Below, in pieces: positions 17,773 to 26,025 of a stretch of DNA of 55,353 nt (position 1 is the stretch's first letter; every line of letters starts with the position of its first letter). Position numbers and translations under genes: made by a program. The notes beneath the pieces are model-generated. The model saw nothing but the letters and a program-made list of their open reading frames with translations, had not been told where the DNA came from and ran no database searches. This stretch comes from an uncultured Collinsella sp. (lineage in GTDB: Bacteria > Actinomycetota > Coriobacteriia > Coriobacteriales > Coriobacteriaceae), in NCBI GenBank assembly GCA_934675795.1, contig CAKURW010000005.1:1-55353 (forward strand). The letters run 5' to 3'.

Positions 17773-18822
17773 ATGCCAAACGAGAACAGCTACGAAGTCG
17801 CGCTGCAAAAGAGCAACGCCATTCGCGAGGGCCTGGCCAAAACGCCCGAGAAGTTCACCATGCTCACCGGCGACCGCCCCACCGGCCGTCTGCACCTGGG
17901 TCACTACTTCGGCACCCTCAAGGGCCGTGTTGAGCTGCAGAACATGGGCGCCAAGACCAACGTGCTCATCGCCGACTACCAAGTCATCACTGACCGCGAT
18001 ACGACCGAGCACATCCAGGACAACGTGTACAACATGGTCATGGACTACCTTGCCTGCGGTATCGACCCCGACAAGACCATGATCTACGCGCACTCCGCCG
18101 TGCCCGCCGCCAACCAGCTCATGCTGCCGTTCCTGTCGCTGGTGTCCGAGGCCGAGCTGGCGCGCAACCCCACGGTTAAGGCCGAGATGGAGGCCTCGGG
18201 CCATGAGCTTACCGGCCTTCTGCTCACCTACCCGGTGCACCAGGCCTGCGACATCCTGTTCTGCAAGGGCAACGTGGTGCCGGTCGGTCGCGACCAGCTG
18301 CCGCACATCGAGCTTACCCGCACCATCGCCCGCCGCTTTAACAACCGCTACGGCAAGGTATTCCCCGAGGTCGACGCGCTGCTGTCCGAGACCCCGCTGC
18401 TGCCCGGCCTGGACGGTCGCAAGATGAGCAAGAGCTACGGCAACGCCATCAACATTTCGATGACCGCCGAGGAGACGGCCAAGCGCATCAAGAAGAGTCA
18501 GACCGACTCCGAGCGCATGATCACGTTCGATCCCGAGAACCGTCCCGGCGTGTCCGGCCTGCTTTCGACGGCCGCCATCTGCACCGGCCGTTCCGAGGTC
18601 GAGATTGCCGAGGAGATTGGCCTGGGCGGCTCCGGCCAGCTCAAGAAGTACGTGACCGAGGCCGTCAACGAGTACTTCGCACCGATCCGCGAGCGTCGCC
18701 AGCGCTATGAGAACGATCTGGACTATGTGAAGGACGTACTGCACGAGGGCAACCGCCGTGCCAACGAGATCGCCGAGCAGACCCTGGCCGAGGTTCGGGA
18801 CGCCATGGGCATGGTGTACTAG
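17773..18822 (+). CDS. trpS: Tryptophanyl-tRNA synthetase
   Basis: This class I synthetase charges tRNA-Trp. The 349-residue protein has the HIGH-like motif GRLHLGHYFGTL, the GRDQLPHIELTR segment, and KMSKS intact in GRKMSKSYGNAI. The C-terminal helical anticodon domain is normal. ATG at 17773 has TTAGGAGCAATC just upstream; a longer frame to 17653 lacks such a site. The hairpin at 18856 ends the unit. Confidence 0.97.
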   Translation: MPNENSYEVALQKSNAIREGLAKTPEKFTMLTGDRPTGRLHLGHYFGTLKGRVELQNMGAKTNVLIADYQVITDRDTTEHIQDNVYNMVMDYLACGIDPDKTMIYAHSAVPAANQLMLPFLSLVSEAELARNPTVKAEMEASGHELTGLLLTYPVHQACDILFCKGNVVPVGRDQLPHIELTRTIARRFNNRYGKVFPEVDALLSETPLLPGLDGRKMSKSYGNAINISMTAEETAKRIKKSQTDSERMITFDPENRPGVSGLLSTAAICTGRSEVEIAEEIGLGGSGQLKKYVTEAVNEYFAPIRERRQRYENDLDYVKDVLHEGNRRANEIAEQTLAEVRDAMGMVY

Positions 18823-18855
18823 ACCGATTTGCTGACTTGAGCTTTCGATTGCTAT

Positions 18856-18886
18856 AAGGCGGGCGCTACGGCGTCCGCCTTTTTTG
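18856..18886 (+). terminator. trpS intrinsic terminator
   Basis: AAGGCGGGCGC pairs with GCGTCCGCCTT over TACG, allowing one G-U pair, and is followed by TTTTT; it is 33 bases beyond the trpS stop. Confidence 0.92.
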
Positions 18887-18934
18887 GTGCCCGACCAACC
18901 GGCTCGGCTCCGCCCACTGCACTCCCCCGATAAA

Positions 18935-18980
18935 CGGGAACGGGCCCGCCGGCAGTCAGTTGCCAGCGGGCCCGTTCCCG
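18935..18980. repeat. Long perfect hairpin without T tract
   Basis: CGGGAACGGGCCCGC pairs perfectly with GCGGGCCCGTTCCCG, extended inward by four more pairs past one mismatch. No T run follows on either strand, so it may be a REP-like element rather than a terminator. It lies in the 450-bp gap between trpS and the MGMT-family gene, which also contains repeat arms at 19153 and 19222 and no gene. Confidence 0.6.
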
Positions 18981-19152
18981 AAGTACACCGTTGAATCGCA
19001 CAGAGGGGAGGAATGCGAATCAAACTCAACAGGGCAGGCTTTTTCATCGCCTATTGCCTGCTCCGTTGCTGAATACAATATAGTTCACCGTGGTTTACTT
19101 TCTGACGGCAACGTACGGCCCCACACCTTCTCCATAAGTTAGCCCCGGTAAA

Positions 19153-19195
19153 CCTATCAAAAAGGGACAGGTTTATTTTGGCAGGTTTTATCTGG
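19153..19195. repeat. 43-bp inverted repeat, left arm
   Basis: This arm contains AAAAAGGGACAGGTTTATTT and TGGCAGGTT. It is the reverse complement of 19742-19784 at 40 of 43 positions. The pair brackets a 546-bp segment with the MGMT-family gene inside. Confidence 0.75.
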
Positions 19196-19221
19196 GGAAA
19201 TGTCAGCGATAACGGCGTTCC

Positions 19222-19256
19222 ACCACGATGGGTACAGGCACCTTTGTGGTGGTTTT
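19222..19256 (+). repeat. Degenerate GGCACCTTTGTGG hairpin repeat, copy 3
   Basis: The right arm CCTTTGTGGTGGTTTT is intact, but the left arm is worn down to CCACCACGATGGG, so the stem is partial. It lies just downstream of the MGMT-family gene stop (minus strand). Confidence 0.55.
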
Positions 19257-19272
19257 GGACACGGCAGAACTG

Positions 19273-19593
19273 TTAGAGTCCGGCAGGCCAGCGACAGGCG
19301 CCCAGATCGACGTGCATGGGATCGGTAAACGTCACGCCCTCCCCCAGTAAGAGCTCACGCTGAGCATCGGGGCCGCCAAACGCAAAGCCCTCACAGATAC
19401 GGCCGTCGGCAAACACCACGCGATGACAGGGAATTTGGCCAGGACGTGGGTTGCTATGCAGCGCATAGCCCACATAGCGCGCGCTCCGCGGACGACCGGC
19501 GAGCATCGCCACCTGACCGTACGTGGCGACCATCCCCTCGGGAATCTGCTCGACTACCTCGTACACCCGCTCAAAAAAGCCCTCAGATGCCAT
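19273..19593 (-). CDS. MGMT-family methyltransferase-like protein, short form
   Basis: This 106-residue protein corresponds to the C-terminal DNA-binding/active domain of O6-alkylguanine-DNA alkyltransferase. It has the helix-turn-helix region EQIPEGMVATYGQVA, the arginine-finger region RSARYVGYALHSN and the active-site IPCHRVV with its cysteine kept. The N-terminal domain of full-length Ogt is absent, as in the alkyltransferase-like (Atl) proteins, yet those usually have Trp where Cys stands here. It may therefore repair alkylated DNA or act as a lesion-recognition protein. ATG at 19593 has GGAAAGGGG upstream. It is enclosed by the 43-bp inverted repeat. Confidence 0.85.
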   Translation of the reverse strand: MASEGFFERVYEVVEQIPEGMVATYGQVAMLAGRPRSARYVGYALHSNPRPGQIPCHRVVFADGRICEGFAFGGPDAQRELLLGEGVTFTDPMHVDLGACRWPAGL

Positions 19594-19741
19594 CGCCTAC
19601 CCCTTTCCGCCCGCAACAGCATAAAGCACAAATGATCCCTTGGGGACGGCAGGGTTGTAGATCATTGAGACCTCCGCGCGGCCGATGGTCCGCAACCCCG
19701 CCGTCGCTGAGGGATCACATGGCATGGCAGGCAGTGTTTGC

Positions 19742-19784
19742 CCAGATAGAACCTGCCAAAATAAACCTGTCCCTTTTTGGGAGG
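19742..19784. repeat. 43-bp inverted repeat, right arm
   Basis: Partner of 19153-19195 in opposite orientation, 40 of 43 bases matching. It ends 4 bases before the stop of the DegV gene. Confidence 0.75.
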
Positions 19785-19788
19785 TAAG

Positions 19789-20643
19789 TTAGTTGGCGGG
19801 ACGGAAGAAGGCTACGGCTACGGCGCCGGGGCCCACGTGGGTGCCGATGGTGGCGCCAATGGTGTGGATGGGCAGCTCGCCCTCGGTGTGTCCAGCCCAC
19901 AGCGCGGCGCTGTCCTCGATGTACTTCTTGAGCACGGCGTCCGAAAGGCCCGTATAGCCGAGCGCCAGCGGCATGGAAAAGTCGACGCCGCCCGCCTTTT
20001 CGACCTTCTGGTTGAGCAGGTTGCGGCCGTTCTTGGAACCGCGCGCCTTGCCCAGCTGCACGATCAGGCCGTCCTCGGCGGCCACAACGGGCTTTACGTT
20101 GAGCAGCGTGCCCACAGCGCCGGCCGCAGCAGACAGGCGACCGCCGCGCACCAAGTACTCCAGCGTCTCGAGCAGACCGATGACGACCACACGGTCGCGC
20201 ACGGCCTCGACAGCCGCCGCGATCTGGGCAGCTCCACACCCCTCGTCCACCAGGCGCAGGGCATACTCGACCAGGACACGCTCGCCCAGGGTTACGTTAT
20301 TGCTGTCTACCACGAACACGTCGCCGCCCGGCGCCTCGGCAAGTGCAGTACGGGCACTCTGATTGGTGCCCGAAAGCTTGGCGCCCACGGTAATAATCAC
20401 AGCCTCGTCGCCGGCCTCACGCGCCTCGGCAATAGCCTGCGAAAACGCGTACGGGTTGACCTGGCCGGTCTTGGGCAGCTCATCGCGCTCCACGAGCATC
20501 TCGTAAAAGCGTTGGTGATCGATGTCGACGCCATCCATGTACACGTCGGTGCCAAAGGTGACGGACAGCGGCAGAACACGCAGAGCGGGGTGCTCCGCCG
20601 GCGTCATATCGCTTGCGGAATCGGTAATAATGCGGACGGACAT
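19789..20643 (-). CDS. DegV-family fatty-acid-binding protein
   Basis: The 284-residue protein begins MSVRIITDSASDMTP, the DegV family signature. It has the lipid-binding loop region TVGAKLSGTNQSARTA, a VVDSNNVTLGERVLVEYALRL core and the C-terminal GATIGTHVGPGAVAVAFF. In Firmicutes such proteins (FakB) present fatty acids to the FakA kinase; no fakA is in this window, so the partner is unknown. ATG at 20643 has GAAAGGATTCGTT upstream; a longer frame to 20748 lacks support. MarR follows upstream on the same strand. Confidence 0.92.
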   Translation of the reverse strand: MSVRIITDSASDMTPAEHPALRVLPLSVTFGTDVYMDGVDIDHQRFYEMLVERDELPKTGQVNPYAFSQAIAEAREAGDEAVIITVGAKLSGTNQSARTALAEAPGGDVFVVDSNNVTLGERVLVEYALRLVDEGCGAAQIAAAVEAVRDRVVVIGLLETLEYLVRGGRLSAAAGAVGTLLNVKPVVAAEDGLIVQLGKARGSKNGRNLLNQKVEKAGGVDFSMPLALGYTGLSDAVLKKYIEDSAALWAGHTEGELPIHTIGATIGTHVGPGAVAVAFFRPAN

Positions 20644-20762
20644 AACGAATCCTTTCTTGCGCAGGTCTCGCGCAGGGAATTTAGACAGCAATGCCCCGGC
20701 GCGGTATACGCGCTCAAACGGGACTATGCAGTTGTTAATGGGAAACAAATGCCTTGGCGGCC

Positions 20763-21212
20763 TTAGATCTCGCGCAGGGTGTTGAGAATCGTACGCAGCG
20801 ACGCATACATCTGCTCGCGCTGCTCCACGCCCATGGCCTTACCGGTGGTGTCGAGCACGTCGTGGATGATGCGGTCGGCTTCGTTCATGCTCTCGCCGCC
20901 CAGCGTGGTCAGGCGAACCGGTGCGCGGTACTTGACGGCAGCATCGCCCGAGTCATCAACCTCGACAAAGCCGCCCTCCTCCAGGTGCGCCAGCGTGCGC
21001 GAAACGGCAGCGCGCGTCACACCGGCCACGCGAGCCAGGTCGGCGCCGGTCATGCCGTCCTTGCTGCGCTCCAGGTAGTACAGGCACATGACGTCGGAGC
21101 CCTTGAGGCCCAGCCTTGCGCCCTCGGACGTCTTGATACGCTGAATCTCCTTGTAGAGCCCGCTAATCAGTCCGACAAAATCCTCAAAACGTGTCTCGTC
21201 GTTCTGCTGCAT
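20763..21212 (-). CDS. MarR-family transcriptional regulator
   Basis: The 149-residue protein has the MarR winged helix-turn-helix: LGLKGSDVMCLYYLERSKDGMTGADLARVAGVTRAAVSRTL, followed by the wing (about residues 85-105) and a C-terminal dimer helix. MarR proteins act as dimers and are often released by small ligands. It lies upstream of the DegV gene on the same strand, 119 bases away, so it might control that gene or itself. No palindrome near either start is clear enough to call an operator. Confidence 0.88.
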   Translation of the reverse strand: MQQNDETRFEDFVGLISGLYKEIQRIKTSEGARLGLKGSDVMCLYYLERSKDGMTGADLARVAGVTRAAVSRTLAHLEEGGFVEVDDSGDAAVKYRAPVRLTTLGGESMNEADRIIHDVLDTTGKAMGVEQREQMYASLRTILNTLREI

Positions 21213-21316
21213 GGGAGACGACCGCCTTTCGCTTGCATGATGCTAACGGGTAAACATCTTAGCCGCATGTCCGAACCCCCGTACCTAAATATCCCAATTG
21301 TTAACCCATCAACATA

Positions 21317-21356
21317 AAAACCACCACAAAGGGGACAGGCACCTTTGTGGTGGTTT
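21317..21356 (+). repeat. GGGGACAGGCACC hairpin repeat, copy 4
   Basis: AAACCACCACAAAG and CTTTGTGGTGGTTT form a perfect 14-bp stem over the same GGGACAGGCAC loop as copy 1. It lies downstream of the B3/4-domain gene on the minus strand. Confidence 0.85.
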
Positions 21357-21382
21357 GGGACATCAATGGATTCTAGGCGCCG

Positions 21383-22102
21383 CTACAGCTCCACGCAGGG
21401 ATTGTCGCGAGTCACAAGCGTCTTGACGACAACCGTCGCTCCCAGATAGCGCTCGAGCAGCTCGGCCAAGCGATCGATGGCGGCCTGGCAATCCTCCATC
21501 CGCTCGGGCTCCACGCACTCAATCGCCAGAAATGCGTCCGCCGAATCGTCGGACAGGGCCGTTCTCACGCCGTCGCGCCAGTTCCAGCAGCGGCACACGG
21601 CGCCTGCATCGTCGATATAGGCGAGCTCGCCGGGCAGCGTCGGATCGTCCGCCTCCTCGCCAAGCGGCAAGAACGCATCGCCACCGTCGGTCACCTTCAA
21701 GCGAAGGTCTCCCTCGATCGCATGCAGGTCCTCGCCTCCCACGGGCAGCGCATAGGTCAGCGACACCGTGTTGTAAATATCCACCGCCGGTGTGATATGA
21801 CCGACCGGCTTACCCTTGAGCACGCGCTTGAGCAAGTTCTCGATCGAGCAGCGGGCGCCCTTTTTAGTCTTGAACAGCCGGTACGCGTCACGCCATGCCT
21901 TGACCGGCGCATTCTCGCTGATGGTATCGCTCGTCAGGTGGCGCTCCGCATCGATGTTGGCGCGGTCAAGCAGCGCGGCGATCGCGTCCACGTCATCCTG
22001 GGGAATCTGAGCCGCGGGCTTCATGCCCTTTACGACCACGACGCCGACCGCCGCCTGCGGAAACAGCTCCCAAAAAGAATCCTCGGCAATAAAGCCCTTC
22101 AT
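21383..22102 (-). CDS. B3/B4 domain protein (PheT-like editing domain)
   Basis: This 239-residue protein resembles the free-standing B3/4 domain family, related to the editing module of the phenylalanyl-tRNA synthetase beta subunit. Supporting regions are ENAPVKAWRDAYRLFKTKK, ARCSIENLLKRVLKG, and the stretch VDIYNTVSLTYALPVGGED. By analogy it may hydrolyse mischarged tRNA or bind an amino-acid-like ligand, but function is not established. ATG at 22102 has AGGGAGAGCGT upstream; a GTG at 22117 is less likely. It stands alone. Confidence 0.75.
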   Translation of the reverse strand: MKGFIAEDSFWELFPQAAVGVVVVKGMKPAAQIPQDDVDAIAALLDRANIDAERHLTSDTISENAPVKAWRDAYRLFKTKKGARCSIENLLKRVLKGKPVGHITPAVDIYNTVSLTYALPVGGEDLHAIEGDLRLKVTDGGDAFLPLGEEADDPTLPGELAYIDDAGAVCRCWNWRDGVRTALSDDSADAFLAIECVEPERMEDCQAAIDRLAELLERYLGATVVVKTLVTRDNPCVEL

Positions 22103-22148
22103 ACGCTCTCCCTTCACTGTGCGCCCCCGAGCGAGGGCGTCTAAACAA

Positions 22149-22208
22149 AAAGCGCCCTCACGGCGGCCACCTTCAAAGTCCTACGGTGCCGCCACAAGAG
22201 CGCTTACG
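22149..22208. repeat. Two-tier hairpin upstream of the B3/B4 gene
   Basis: An outer AAGCGC/GCGCTT pairing encloses an inner GGCGGC-ACC/GGT-GCCGCC pairing with a loop of about 14 bases. It sits upstream of the B3/4 gene and may be part of its leader or an old repeat. No T run marks it as a terminator. Confidence 0.4.
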
Positions 22209-22273
22209 CTGCCCCCATCCGGAGAAGGGGACGATATGTCAGGCGTATTGTAACCCGAGTCATCCACGCGAGC

Positions 22274-22313
22274 AAAACCACCACAAAGGTGTCTGTCCCC
22301 TTATGGTGGTTTT
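22274..22313 (-). repeat. GGGGACAGACACC hairpin repeat, copy 5, inverted orientation
   Basis: AAAACCACCA and TGGTGGTTTT form the stem end, with the loop reading GGGGACAGACACC on the minus strand, opposite to the other copies. It lies 16 bases after the pckA stop with a T run on the minus strand, so it probably ends pckA transcription. Confidence 0.8.
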
Positions 22314-22328
22314 GGATCTGAGGCGACG

Positions 22329-23999
22329 CTAGTGGCGGAGTCCCAGCAGCCCACGGCCGCGATGACGGGCCTCGGCGGACACCTGGGCGTGCGGGCCGGC
22401 GGCTTTGACGGACTCGGGCAGGTGCGAGTACTTCTTCTCGAAGTTCTCCTCGAACATCACTGCCAGATTGTGCGCTGCCTCGTCGTAGCGCGCGGTGCTC
22501 TGCCAGTACTGGCGCGGCACCAGGATGCCGTCGGGCACACCGTGGCACGTGGTGGGAATGTCGACGTTAAAGATATCGTCGTGCACGAACTCGCTGTCCT
22601 CGATGGTACCGTCGAGGGCGCGGGCCACCAGGGCGCGCGTGTAGGCAAGCTCGATGCGATGGCCCACGCCATAACCGCCGCCAATCCAGCCGGTATTGAC
22701 CAGATAGACGCGGGTGCGACCGTCGGCGATACGTTCGCCGAGCATCTTGGCGTAGACCATAGGGTCGAGCGGCATAAACGGCTCTCCGAACAGCGAGGAG
22801 AACGTGGGCGTGGGCTCGGTGACGCCAACTTCGGTGCCGGGAATCTTGGCCGTAAAGCCCGTCACAAAGTGATACATGGCGGCGTCAGCCGTCAGGCGAG
22901 AGATGGGCGGCAGCACGCCAAAGGCATCGCAGGTCAAAAACAGCACGACGCTCGGGGTGGTGCCCATGCCCTTGGTCCACGCGTTGGGGATATGCTCGAC
23001 GGGATAGGCCACGCGCGTGTTGTGTGTGATTGAAATATCATCGTAATTGGGCTTGCGGCCCTCGTCGAGCACCACGTTTTCGCAGATGGCGCCAAAGCGA
23101 ACGGCATTGAAGATCTCGGGCTCGTTGAACGCATCCAGGCCCTCGCACTTGGCGTAGCAGCCGCCCTCGATGTTGAAGATGCCCATGTCGGACCAGCCGT
23201 GCTCGTCATCGCCGATCAACAGGCGCGTGGGGTTGGCCGAAAGCGTGGTCTTGCCGGTGCCCGACAGACCAAAGAACACCGCGGTCTCGTGCGTGACGGG
23301 ATCCATGCTGGCCGAGCAATGCATGGGCAGTACGTCGTCCTCGACGGGCAGCAGGTAATTCATGACGCTGAAGATGGACTTTTTGATCTCGCCGGAGTAG
23401 CCGGTGCCCGCGACCAAAATCACGCGCTCCTGGAAGTTGATGACCACGGCGGCGCTGGAGTTGAGGCCCTTGATGGCGGGATCGCACTGGTAGCCCGGCG
23501 CGGCGAGCACGCAGAAGTCCGGCTCGCCGGTGCGCGCGATTTCGCGGGCGAGCGGACGGGCGAGCATCTGCTTAATGAAGAGTGCCTGGCTGGCACGCTC
23601 GCAGGCGACGAGCAGACGGCGCGTGTGGTTGCGGTCGGCGCCAGCCATGCCGCGGGTGACGAACACATCGCGCTCGTTGAGATAGTCGACGATGCCGGCC
23701 TTGATGGCCTCGTAGCTCTCAATCGAAAGCGGGCGGTTGACGGCGCCCCAGGCAATCTTGTCGTGCACGTCGGGCGTGTCGGCGATAAAGCGGTCGTTGG
23801 GCGAACGTCCGGTACGCTCCCCCGTCTCGATCACCAGTGCGCCGTTGGAGGCCATGCGGCCTTCGTTACGGCGGATGGCATGCTCGACGAGCTCGGCTGC
23901 CGGCAGGTCAACCAGCAGGCGGGGCTGGTTCTCGGCGGGGTCTTCGACCAGCGTAATGCCAAAGTTGGACAGAACTTCTGCAGGGGTAACACCGGGCAT
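22329..23999 (-). CDS. pckA: Phosphoenolpyruvate carboxykinase (ATP)
   Basis: PckA interconverts oxaloacetate plus ATP with PEP, CO2 and ADP. In anaerobic gut bacteria it may run towards oxaloacetate and ATP gain, which is inference. The 556-residue protein has GERTGRSPNDRFI, the P-loop FGLSGTGKTTLSANP, the metal-binding GDDEHGWSDMGIFNIEGGCYAKC and the adenine-site region NTRVAYPVEHI. ATG at 23999 has AAAGGAGGCCCC upstream; a longer frame to 24113 lacks such a site. It is a single-gene unit. Confidence 0.97.
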   Translation of the reverse strand: MPGVTPAEVLSNFGITLVEDPAENQPRLLVDLPAAELVEHAIRRNEGRMASNGALVIETGERTGRSPNDRFIADTPDVHDKIAWGAVNRPLSIESYEAIKAGIVDYLNERDVFVTRGMAGADRNHTRRLLVACERASQALFIKQMLARPLAREIARTGEPDFCVLAAPGYQCDPAIKGLNSSAAVVINFQERVILVAGTGYSGEIKKSIFSVMNYLLPVEDDVLPMHCSASMDPVTHETAVFFGLSGTGKTTLSANPTRLLIGDDEHGWSDMGIFNIEGGCYAKCEGLDAFNEPEIFNAVRFGAICENVVLDEGRKPNYDDISITHNTRVAYPVEHIPNAWTKGMGTTPSVVLFLTCDAFGVLPPISRLTADAAMYHFVTGFTAKIPGTEVGVTEPTPTFSSLFGEPFMPLDPMVYAKMLGERIADGRTRVYLVNTGWIGGGYGVGHRIELAYTRALVARALDGTIEDSEFVHDDIFNVDIPTTCHGVPDGILVPRQYWQSTARYDEAAHNLAVMFEENFEKKYSHLPESVKAAGPHAQVSAEARHRGRGLLGLRH

Positions 24000-24139
24000 G
24001 GGGCCTCCTTTAAAAACGCGACACGTAGACGCGGCGCGCACTTTACTCACGTAAAGCCCGTTGTACCCGATATGCAAAAACGTTTTTGCGGCAACGACGA
24101 AGCGCCCGCCCAACGGTCAAAAATCGCACGCAAGCGGCC

Positions 24140-24275
24140 TAGTCATTGGGTGTTCTTAAACGACTAGTCGTTGGGGACACCCTTGAACAGGCAACAGCCA
24201 AGGTGTGTCCCCAGATGCCGGCACTTAGGGACGTTCCTAAAGTGCCGGCACATAAGTAATGTCCCCAAGTGCCGA
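24140..24275. repeat. Cluster of dispersed repeats (copy 2 of ACGACTAGTC repeat plus TGCCGGCAC hairpins)
   Basis: 24140-24184 is nearly identical to 4673-4716. It continues into a hairpin, GGGGACACCCTTG with CAAGGTGTGTCCCC (24173-24212), then a second hairpin, TGCCGGCACTTAGG with CCTAAAGTGCCGGCA (24216-24250), and a third GTCCCC-AAG-TGCCG. The whole 276-bp gap between pckA and the lactate permease is made of these repeats and contains no gene. Confidence 0.65.
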
Positions 24276-25847
24276 CTACAGCGGCAGGCCTTGGCCGAGC
24301 ATGGCGATGACACTCATGAGGACCAGCATGCCGGCGGCGTAGGGCAGCACCGCGCCCAAGAGTTCGGCATCCTTACCGCGCACGTGCACGGCGGCAAGAC
24401 CAATAGCGAGGGTCTGCGGCGAGATCATCTTGCCGGCGGCGACACCCAGGGCGTTCAGCGCGACCATCCAGTAGTCACTCACGCCCAGCGCCGAAGCGGC
24501 CTGGCTCTGGATGGGACCAAACAGCATGCCCGAGGACGTGCCCGAACCGGTCACGAACGCACCGACGGCACCGATCCACGGGGCCAGAATCGGGTACAGA
24601 CCACCGGCGACGGCGATGCAGAACGCGCTGATCGAAGAGATCATGCCCGCATAGCCCATCACCTTGGCGCAGCCCAGCACCGAAAGCATCGTAATTACCG
24701 TCGACATCATCTGCTTGACGGTCGCGGCCAGCACCTCGCCCATCAGACGCGGCGAAGCGCCCTGAATCGCACCGCCGATAAACGCGGCCAGGAAGATCCA
24801 AACACCCGGCGTGTTGATCCACGAAAACGTAAGCGTACCGGGGTTCTCGCCGCAATACACCTGCACGTGGCTCGCAAACGGCGCGAGCGCGGCGTGCACG
24901 ACGGGAACCAGGTTGGAGGTACCCAGCAGCAGCACAAAAATCAGGATGAAGCACGACCAGGCAGAAAGCGCCGACTTAACGGTGAGCTGTTCGCCGGCCT
25001 CGATATTCATATGGAAGCGCGCGTCCAAGTGACCGGACTTCTCGGCGCGCATGGCAAGCGCGGCAGTCAGCGCGAGTGACACGATGGAGCCCACGACCAC
25101 GGCCAGCTCGGGACCCACAAACATGGCAACGACCAGGGCCGCACCAACAAAGGACACACCGGAAAGCAGCGCCACGCCAGCAACGCCGTGCAGGCGCTCA
25201 CTCACGCTCGCAACGTTGCCTTGGTCATCGGCGACACGGCCCGCAACCAACACTATAAGCAGCGGCATCGCCACAAAGAAGGGCGCGAGCTGCACCAGCT
25301 GAACGGTCGCCAAGTGCAGGGAATCCAGGCCCACCAAGTCGGCAACGGACACCGTGGGGATGCCAATGGAGCCGTAGGGCGTGGGCACGCCGTTGGCCAG
25401 CAGGCAGATCAGCACGGCAGGCACGGCCTCAAAACCAAGGCCCGCGAGCATGCCGGCGGGAATGGCAACAGCAGTGCCAAAGCCGGCCATGCCCTCCATA
25501 AAGCCGCCGAAGCACCAAGCCACGAGCAGCGCCAACAGACGGCGGTCGCTGCTGATGGAGGTGATCATGCTGCCGATCACGTCCATGGCGCCCGTGCGCA
25601 CACACAGGTTATACGTGAACACCGCGGCGATAATCACGAGCACGATGGGCCACAGGGCCATCAAAAAGCCCTCAAGCGAGGCCGTGGCTATCTGCGCCGC
25701 CGGCAAATGCCACCACGCATAGGCGAGCACGCACGAAAGAACAAACGAACCGATGGCGGCCTTCCAAGCTGGCCATTTAAAGCACAGCAGCATCACGACA
25801 AGCCAGATGATGGGCATAAGAGCCAGCAAAAACGCAGCGACATCCAT
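24276..25847 (-). CDS. L-lactate permease (LctP family)
   Basis: This 523-residue membrane protein has about 12-14 hydrophobic segments and resembles the LctP/LldP lactate permeases, which take up L-lactate (and glycolate) with protons. Supporting regions are CFGGFMEGMAGFGTAVAIPAG, LLANGVPTPYGSIGIP and the C-terminal FVTGSGTSSGMLFGPIQSQAA with GVAAGKMISPQTLAIG. ATG at 25847 has GGAG nine bases upstream. No lactate utilisation genes are adjacent, so the physiological substrate rests on family alone. Confidence 0.93.
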   Translation of the reverse strand: MDVAAFLLALMPIIWLVVMLLCFKWPAWKAAIGSFVLSCVLAYAWWHLPAAQIATASLEGFLMALWPIVLVIIAAVFTYNLCVRTGAMDVIGSMITSISSDRRLLALLVAWCFGGFMEGMAGFGTAVAIPAGMLAGLGFEAVPAVLICLLANGVPTPYGSIGIPTVSVADLVGLDSLHLATVQLVQLAPFFVAMPLLIVLVAGRVADDQGNVASVSERLHGVAGVALLSGVSFVGAALVVAMFVGPELAVVVGSIVSLALTAALAMRAEKSGHLDARFHMNIEAGEQLTVKSALSAWSCFILIFVLLLGTSNLVPVVHAALAPFASHVQVYCGENPGTLTFSWINTPGVWIFLAAFIGGAIQGASPRLMGEVLAATVKQMMSTVITMLSVLGCAKVMGYAGMISSISAFCIAVAGGLYPILAPWIGAVGAFVTGSGTSSGMLFGPIQSQAASALGVSDYWMVALNALGVAAGKMISPQTLAIGLAAVHVRGKDAELLGAVLPYAAGMLVLMSVIAMLGQGLPL

Positions 25848-25950
25848 GGGTGAAAACTCCTTGGTACCGCGCAAGCGGCATCGGGGGGTCACAAAACTTC
25901 AACAGGATACCGCACGTTTACCGACAAATTACAGCCGCCCGCCGAAATTA

Positions 25951-25967
25951 TTGAACAAGCTGTTCAA
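25951..25967. promoter_or_regulatory. Perfect 7-bp inverted repeat, possible operator
   Basis: TTGAACA-AGC-TGTTCAA is a perfect palindrome in the 178-bp divergent region between the lactate permease and the flippase pseudogene. A TATACT at 25993 might be the -10 of the latter. A regulator binding here could affect either gene. Confidence 0.45.
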
Positions 25968-26025
25968 AAACACGAATGGACACCACCGCGACTATACTAG
26001 AGCGCAGTAAGAGAAAGGAACCGCC

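Noticed and set aside
18935..18980. Second trpS terminator
   Set aside because: The stem is strong but no T run follows on either strand and a good terminator already lies at 18856.
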